DNA from: Talpa occidentalis
Taxonomy: Eukaryota > Chordata > Mammalia > Eulipotyphla > Talpidae
NCBI RefSeq assembly: GCF_014898055.3
Contig: NW_023603184.1
Location: forward strand, 113,636,615-113,700,614
Direction: 5' to 3'
Length of the DNA: 64,000 nucleotides
The position numbers and the translations under genes are program-made. Shown one piece after another: positions 58,401 to 64,000 of this stretch (position 1 is the first letter of the stretch; each line of letters begins with the position of its first letter). The notes under the pieces are model-generated. The model saw only the letters and a list, made by a program, of their open reading frames with translations, searched no databases and was not told where the DNA came from.

Positions 58401-60323
58401 AGTAGTCTATAAATTAGTCCTAGTGATTTTCTATCACAGAAAGTTGCAGATTATTTGTAGACTATTTTCAAACCTCTATCCACCATTTATAAGGAAATCA
58501 CACTTTCATAGTACCCAGGAGAAAAGAACTGCTCCTATTTTTCATAAGTATGAAAAAAGGCTTTAAATCAAGTATGACCTTGATTTGGTTGCTCTATTGC
58601 CAATGTAAAAGTTTGCTATTCCAGCCTTCCTCCCAAAGTAAAAATAGAAAATGACATGAGATTAAAGATTTTTTTAATCATCATAGTAAGTGGGGTTTTG
58701 CATGTAACATACCTTTTTTTTGAGCAGCAATTTTCACATGTAGATAAAACTTTAAAGGTCATATGCTTATTATGTTCATAGCATCTACAACATAGATCAT
58801 TAAACAAAGCCCACCCATACATAACATTATGTAAAAACCTAGCAAAGATAAATTGCCTAGAATTTCAATACCCTTTTTGAAAACAGGGAGAAAAACCTTC
58901 CTTTCTGATATTGTATTAGTAGATTGGATAGAATTATCAGCTATGCAGAAATTAAAGAGAGAAACATTAACTTCATGCTTATTTTCTAGACAGTTCTCAA
59001 ACTATCTTTTAGTTAACTGTGGAAACAAAACTAATGAATATTTAATAGATGTATTTAAACATATTTGCTCCTCCCATCCATTTTCTAGTTGTTGTAGAGA
59101 GTGGATTTAAAATATGTTCCATTTGTCATTTTCTGGTTTGTGTTCTTTGTGAAATGAAACTGTGTTTTCCCACACACAGTTATTTAAGCCATTCTGAAGG
59201 AAACTTCAGCATCTTGGATATGAGTCTAATATCCAGTGGCCCCTTTTTGGACGTTCCTTTAGTCACCAAGGAGGTGGTCCAGAGTAACGTCTGAAAGAGT
59301 AAGGTCTTACTCTCCTAAGACTCTCTGTGCAACTGGCCAGCTGGGTGCAGTGGCCTCCTTGGCTTTAGCTTTATTTTTCAGGATATTTCCTGGCCTCATT
59401 GTGATCACTTTTTCATTGTCAGCCAGCGTGTGAACTCTCAGAACAGACATCCTCACAAACAAAATGACATTATGAAAAACAGACCCCAGATATTGGCACA
59501 TCAGCAAAACAGATGGGATTTTGGAAAAGAAAAAAAAAAGAGAGAGAGAGAGAAAAAACAAACTGCAAAGATTGGCATGACTCTCCTATATAGAAAATAT
59601 TGCTCCATTCCTTGTCATCCAAAGCAATTCAATTTTAACTTAAAAAAGAGAATTCTAATTAGTGAAATTACATTAAATGAGAACATGTTGAATGAGTGGA
59701 TAGAAGGAATTAAATTGTAAAATTTGGAAGAAGTTGTTTGACAAATCTCTAGGTTACTGATAAAGAATTTATATTCAAGAACTTCAGGAGTTCAACAAAG
59801 TTAAACAATGGAACCAAAATTTGAGTGTATACAATTTGTTTTATGTTTTAGTGTATCTTTTCTTTGATTAAAACATCTAGTCTCCCTAATTAACTCAAAT
59901 TCAAAATAAATATTGATTAAAGAGTTGCAAAATATTTTTTTCTAACTCTGCAATGTAACACTTGAGAATTTACAATGGAGTATTATGCTTTCAAAAAGTT
60001 ACATTATCTCATATAAGTTATACAATAACCCTTTGATGAGAGGATAAATATTATCTAATTTTTTTCATACAACTAACACATGATTCTAGAGCCATTTGTG
60101 GTGGCTGTTACACCCCACTAAATATCTCTTTTTTTTATTTAGTCATTCTTGATGCCCGTGAATTCTGAACTTTGGGTATTCCTAAGTAGCCTATAGGTTT
60201 AAAAAATTACTAATGTCCGAACCTTAATCTCAGAACATTTGAATCAGAATTTCTGAAGTGGGGTGATTTGATCTGGGCATAAGTAATTTTTAAAAGTTTG
60301 TGGGTTATTCTGAAATACAATCA
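55481..60323. other. Long unassigned AT-rich interval
   Basis: Almost 5 kb with no gene, RNA gene or repeat I can name, apart from (TA)n at 57059-57086 and a short GA-rich run near 59539-59553. The 128-codon frame at 55416-55802 overlaps L2 and AT-rich DNA and looks accidental. Confidence 0.4.
57059..57086. repeat. (TA)n microsatellite
   Basis: About 28 bp of TA repeats. Confidence 0.95.
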
Positions 60324-60338
60324 AGATTTAGAACTGTT

Positions 60339-60375
60339 GTCTACTTGATCCTAGCCAAAAGGCTGAGAAGCGATG
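60339..60375 (-). pseudogene. RNU2 fragment: Truncated U2 snRNA retropseudogene
   Basis: The minus strand reads ATCGCTTCTCAGCCTTTTGG followed by CTAGGATCAAGT. This equals the first ~31 nt of U2 snRNA with two substitutions. It includes the branch-point-pairing neighbourhood only in part, and everything downstream is missing. A perfect 15-bp TSD, AGATTTAGAACTGTT, flanks it at 60324-60338 and 60376-60390. There is no poly(A). Short tailless snRNA copies are known products of L1-type reverse transcription. It cannot function as U2. Confidence 0.92.
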
Positions 60376-60451
60376 AGATTTAGAACTGTTCTAAGCGAAC
60401 AATGTTCCAGCATTTACAAGATGAAAATGACAAAGTTCCTTCCTAGGGAAG

Positions 60452-60785
60452 TGTATTAGTTTTCTATGACTAGTATAACAAATTATCACAAACTTGCGGG
60501 TTTAAGACAACATAAATTAATTTCTCACAGTTCTGGAGCCTGGAAGTCCAAAATTAAGGTTATAGTAGAGTCATGCTTCCTCTGAAGGCTCTAGGGGAGA
60601 ATCTACCCCTGTGTCTTCCAGCTTCTGGTGGCTGCCAGCACCACCAGAATGTGATTGCATTTAGGAACCACCTGGATAATCCAGGATAATCTGCCTATCT
60701 CAATAATCCTAATTTAATAACATCTGCAACGATCCTTTTTCCAAATAAGGTAACACCTACCAATTCCAGGTAGTGGGACATTCTT
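60452..60785 (-). mobile_element. MaLR LTR (MLT1-like), antisense
   Basis: TGTATTAGTTTTCTATGACT, then CAAATTATCACAAACTTGCG, TTTCTCACAGTTCTGGAGCC and TCTGAAGGCTCTAGGGGAGA, then CCAGCTTCTGGTGGCTGCCA match the antisense pattern of old MaLR LTRs. GATAATCCAGGATAATCTGC also fits. The precise subfamily and the right boundary are uncertain. Confidence 0.7.
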
Positions 60786-61122
60786 TTATTTCCATAATTT
60801 TCCTGATTCTGATATAAAGATCACAGTAAAGAGCCCCTTCTTCTTAGCATTTTTCCAATTACTGAGAAAAATGAATTAATGCCTGCCATTATGATGGTGG
60901 GTTATACAATTTTGTGATAGTTTAGAATATTTTGCTGTAAATGTTTGAAACTATATTTTGAATAATCCCCCAAATCTTGACTTGTAGAGAACAGCTTTAC
61001 AGTTAAAATTTGAAATTTCTATTATCATTGTATGTCAGTAGAACCAGAATCTGAATGGTATAATAGGAGAGAAGAAAAGAAATTTGATTCAGTACTGGTT
61101 ACTTACGAATTTAATGGTATGT
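60786..61122. other. Unassigned interval
   Basis: Short AT-rich stretch without recognised features. Confidence 0.4.
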
Positions 61123-61172
61123 TATCTGTCTATCTACCTATCTACCTATTTATCTATCTATCTACTAATCTA
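61123..61172. repeat. (TCTA)n / (CCTA) microsatellite
   Basis: Irregular tetranucleotide repeats, with TCTA units interrupted by CCTA and TTTA. Confidence 0.9.
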
Positions 61173-61334
61173 TAATTGCTTACTAAATCTTTATAGAATT
61201 CATATTCAAATATTTGATAGTATTTTTTTTTTAGGCTTAGTGAAAAAATTTACTGGTTACCAAAGAGAACAGGGGTCATCAAAATTACAAGGAGTCTATA
61301 CCTTTGTAAATAAATAGTCCTTGTAATTTTTTTT

Positions 61335-61845
61335 TGCATTATTTATTTATTTTTTTCTTTTTCTCTCTTTTCTTTTAAATTTATTTTTATATTCCCCATA
61401 CAATTGCAACCCCCTTATATTGACCCCAACCCCTCCTTTCCCCACCCCCCACCCCCATAGTGTGTCTCTGGTTTATAGTTTTTTGTTGATTTTGATTTTT
61501 TTCTTTCTTATAGTTATTCTTTTTCCTGGTCCCTTATTTAGGTTTTCTAGATTCCTGCTATGAGTGAGGCCATCTTGTATTTTTCTTTTTCTTTCTGGCT
61601 TATTTTGCTGAACATGATCCCTTCTGGCTCCACCCATGTTGCTGCAAATTGCGTGTGTTTATCTTTTTTGATTGCTGAGTAATATTCCATGGTGTATATG
61701 TACCACATCTTCTTGATCCAGTCATCTATTTTGGGGCATTTGGGTTGTTTCCAAAGCTTAGCTATTGTAAATAGTGCTACTATAAACATAGGGGTGCAGG
61801 TGCTTTTTGGAATTAATGTTTCTGTGTCCTTTGGGTACATTTGCT
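61335..61845 (-). mobile_element. Young L1 LINE, short 3' end, antisense
   Basis: About 510 bp with the reversed 3' UTR (TATTCCCCATACAATTGCAA, C-rich block) and the last part of ORF2 (minus-strand MYPKDTETLIPKSTCTPMFI to SLIAGI). It is 5'-truncated near 61845. The TSD is unclear because the tail is T-rich. Same family as 1-330. Confidence 0.92.
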
Positions 61846-63504
61846 AGTATTTTTAACTCTTCAAAAACTAATAATACTTAAGGAATAATATTGTTAGTTG
61901 TATTTTAGTACTTTCTACAGTCTCAGAAGTGTGTATTTATATCTCTATGTATTTGCTTATCCAATCTTTTGTTTTACAAAAATGTCTTTCTAATAACAGA
62001 TTTTTGAGAATTTCTAGAAATATTGCAGAAACTATTGTGAATATTCAGAATTTCCTACTAATTATAAATAGATTTCCCTGCTATAAATGTTACTAATAGT
62101 ATAAACCTTTCCTACTTCTTATGAAATTTATCCTCAGTTCAAATATAAGACCACAGGGTATGTAGAGAATAGAATAGCTCGGAAACTTGGCGACCAGTTG
62201 ACCTTGAGCAAATTATTTCTTATCTCCTTTATAGAGTTGATATTACTTATTCATAAATTGAGAAGATCATGGGATAACATATAATTTCATAACAAAGAGC
62301 TGTTATTTGTCAGCTGCAGGAAAGACCAATAGCTGGATGATAAAAGGAAAGAACTTTCAGCTTCTCAATACGTTCGCTACTCATTGGAATTTTTAGCATC
62401 TCACACAAGCTCAAAGAACTCAAAGTGCCATTAATACAGTTGAAATAATCATTATTGGCAGGCCCTAACTAGAGATCAGTGGAATGAAGTGATCAGTTCT
62501 ACAAGGTTTGCTTATTTATGAATAGTGCCTCAATTTGACTTTATTCTGCATAGAAAACCAAGTATATACTATGTACCTTCCTTATGAAATTGATGTAGTT
62601 TTTTTGTTCAACTCTTCATGGTCCTTTTGAATACTGAATTCATGTTATTAAGCATGAGTTAAGATATAAAGTAGTCAAAATGATGGACACAACGAATTTA
62701 ACAAACTTTCAATTTTATTATTCATATCATAGAAAAGCACTCATAGCTGATTTAATTGTTTTTCATATAAATAGACTTGATTGGCAAAATCAAGTGATCT
62801 TAGAAATATACATACAAATGACCTTTAACTTGTGCTCAAAACATTTTATTTCCTGAGAGTTGTGTTCTATGGCTCAACAGTTCCTCTGTGTAATTTCAGA
62901 TTCAATACATATTAACTTGCATTAATGAGATGATTAAGTTTTCTTAGTCATTGTTACATGTCTTAACAACTTTCCCAGCATAATAATCTGCTTTTTAAAA
63001 TATATGGTCTAAATGGACTCACGCAATATATTTTCCTTGTGTGCCCAGCATTTTTGAGTTATTAGAGGACACCAAGCAGAATAATAAATACAGGTGAGAA
63101 ACCAATTCTGGAAAGACATTTCCTTCTTTCCTTTTCTCTCAAAAGTCTTGGTTAACAACTTTACCAGTATTTAGCAAATATTTATTTAGCACTTTTTTTT
63201 TTTTGACAGGTCATTATAAGCACCAAGCTAGCTGTAAGCCACAGAAATATGTAGTTTAGATGTAATATATGAAGCAAACAAAGAGCCACAGATTTGTTCT
63301 GACACCAAATGTGAACAAGATCCTAGAATGTGAAGAGAAACAGGATGACGGTCAGTTCTTATTTGGATACTATGTCCTTAATAATTTACAAATGTCATGA
63401 ATCCAGAGAAGTTGCCATGACTAGCCTACTTAGTAACAATATTATTAAGAATGAAAATTTCTTATCTTAGCAAGCACTAATATAAATATTTTGTATTTAT
63501 TTAT
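61846..63504. other. Unassigned AT-rich interval
   Basis: No gene or named repeat is seen. Confidence 0.4.
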
Positions 63505-63690
63505 TATTCTGATTTAATCCTGTAACAACCCCAGATGTTGTATTGCTATTCCAATTTTAAAGCTCTTTAAACTTAGGTACATAGAAATTCAGTAACTTGT
63601 ACAAGTTCTCTCCCTGAAAGTTACAATCAAATTTCAGTCTCAAATACTTTTGATTCCAGGGAGCATGCTTTTAACTGTAATTAAAAAAAA
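63505..63690 (-). repeat. MIR SINE (ancient)
   Basis: Antisense MIR order: TTTAATCCTGTAACAACCCC, a CCAATTTTAAAG block, AAATTCAGTAACTTGTACAAG, and TTTGATTCCAGGGAGCATGC with TTTTAACTGTAATT. This follows the antisense MIR consensus from TTAATCCTCACAACAACCC to ATGCTCTTAACCAC. Confidence 0.68.
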
Positions 63691-64000
63691 AAAAAAACCC
63701 TCAACTAATAGCATTTATCCATACGGACTTTCATTGTATTTTCATGTATCTGTATATATACATATATATTTTTTTCCCTTTACATTTTGCATCTATCTTT
63801 CTCCCATTTCCACTTGATTTGACTTGAAACTTTTTTCATGTTTGTCCACTTATCTACTATATTATTAGGCTACTGGAAATCTTTTCATGTGAAACATAGG
63901 TGAACATTAATAATTATGTTTACGTGTGGAAGTGAATGTTAATGGACGTGGGACCCTAGAGAACAAATACATGGGTTGTCAGTATATGAGATAGAAATAT
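63691..64000. other. Unassigned end of window
   Basis: AT-rich, no feature recognised. Confidence 0.4.

Noticed and set aside
59307..59561. 84-codon minus-strand frame as a possible processed pseudogene
   Set aside because: A short lysine-rich end gave a vague ribosomal-protein impression, but no family could be aligned; there is no poly(A) or TSD.
61123..61172. Regular repeats that might be a CRISPR-like array
   Set aside because: It is a tetranucleotide microsatellite without spacers in mammalian DNA.
63186..63210. T-run followed by GACAG as a splice acceptor
   Set aside because: A T-tract plus CAG is frequent by chance; no open exon or other gene signal follows.

Overview
The window is repeat-dense, AT-rich DNA from a placental mammal. 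No protein-coding gene of the host is visible. Evidence for a mammal is the mixture of LINE-1 (L1) copies of several ages, L2 and MIR remnants, MaLR LTRs, a truncated U2 snRNA retrocopy, and about 16 copies of a tRNA-derived SINE with Pol III A and B boxes and an (AAAT)n tail. I do not recognise this SINE as a primate, rodent, carnivore, horse, cetacean, hedgehog or typical bat family, so the species stays open. All substantial reading frames belong to transposable elements or are chance frames.

Layout. 1-5 kb: the 3' end of a young L1 (plus strand), two older-type SINEs and an old L1 fragment split by an antisense LTR. 5.5-5.9 kb: a clean solo LTR with a 5-bp target duplication (TSD). 8.4-11.1 kb: a three-level nest, in which a SINE lies inside a non-autonomous LTR retrotransposon, itself inside an older related solo LTR. 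The middle element has inverted U5 sequence as its left end. 14.9-18.7 kb: an old L1 with a 5' inversion, carrying and bordered by tandem SINE insertions. 21-24.3 kb: L2 and other ancient repeats. 24.3-30.66 kb: a nearly full-length antisense L1 with a GC-rich 5' UTR and a YY1-like motif, ending at a 100-N assembly gap. 31-41.6 kb: mostly unassigned AT-rich DNA with a perfect 26-bp hairpin and a ZNF143-type motif. 41.6-45.9 kb: a young 5'-truncated antisense L1 with a 697-codon open reverse-transcriptase frame cut by two SINEs that share an unusual 3' tail. 46-64 kb: SINEs, old L1, L2, two MaLR LTRs, a U2 retropseudogene, a short young L1 3' end and MIR.

The elements are related by trans-mobilisation. 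The L1s encode the machinery; the SINEs and the U2 fragment are short, TSD-flanked passengers; the LTR family shows no recognisable gag or pol here and would depend on a helper. The most unusual observations are the U5-U5-ended LTR element at 8518-10769, the shared extra tail on two SINEs, and the perfect hairpin at 39008-39066. I found no evidence of a new protein-coding system.
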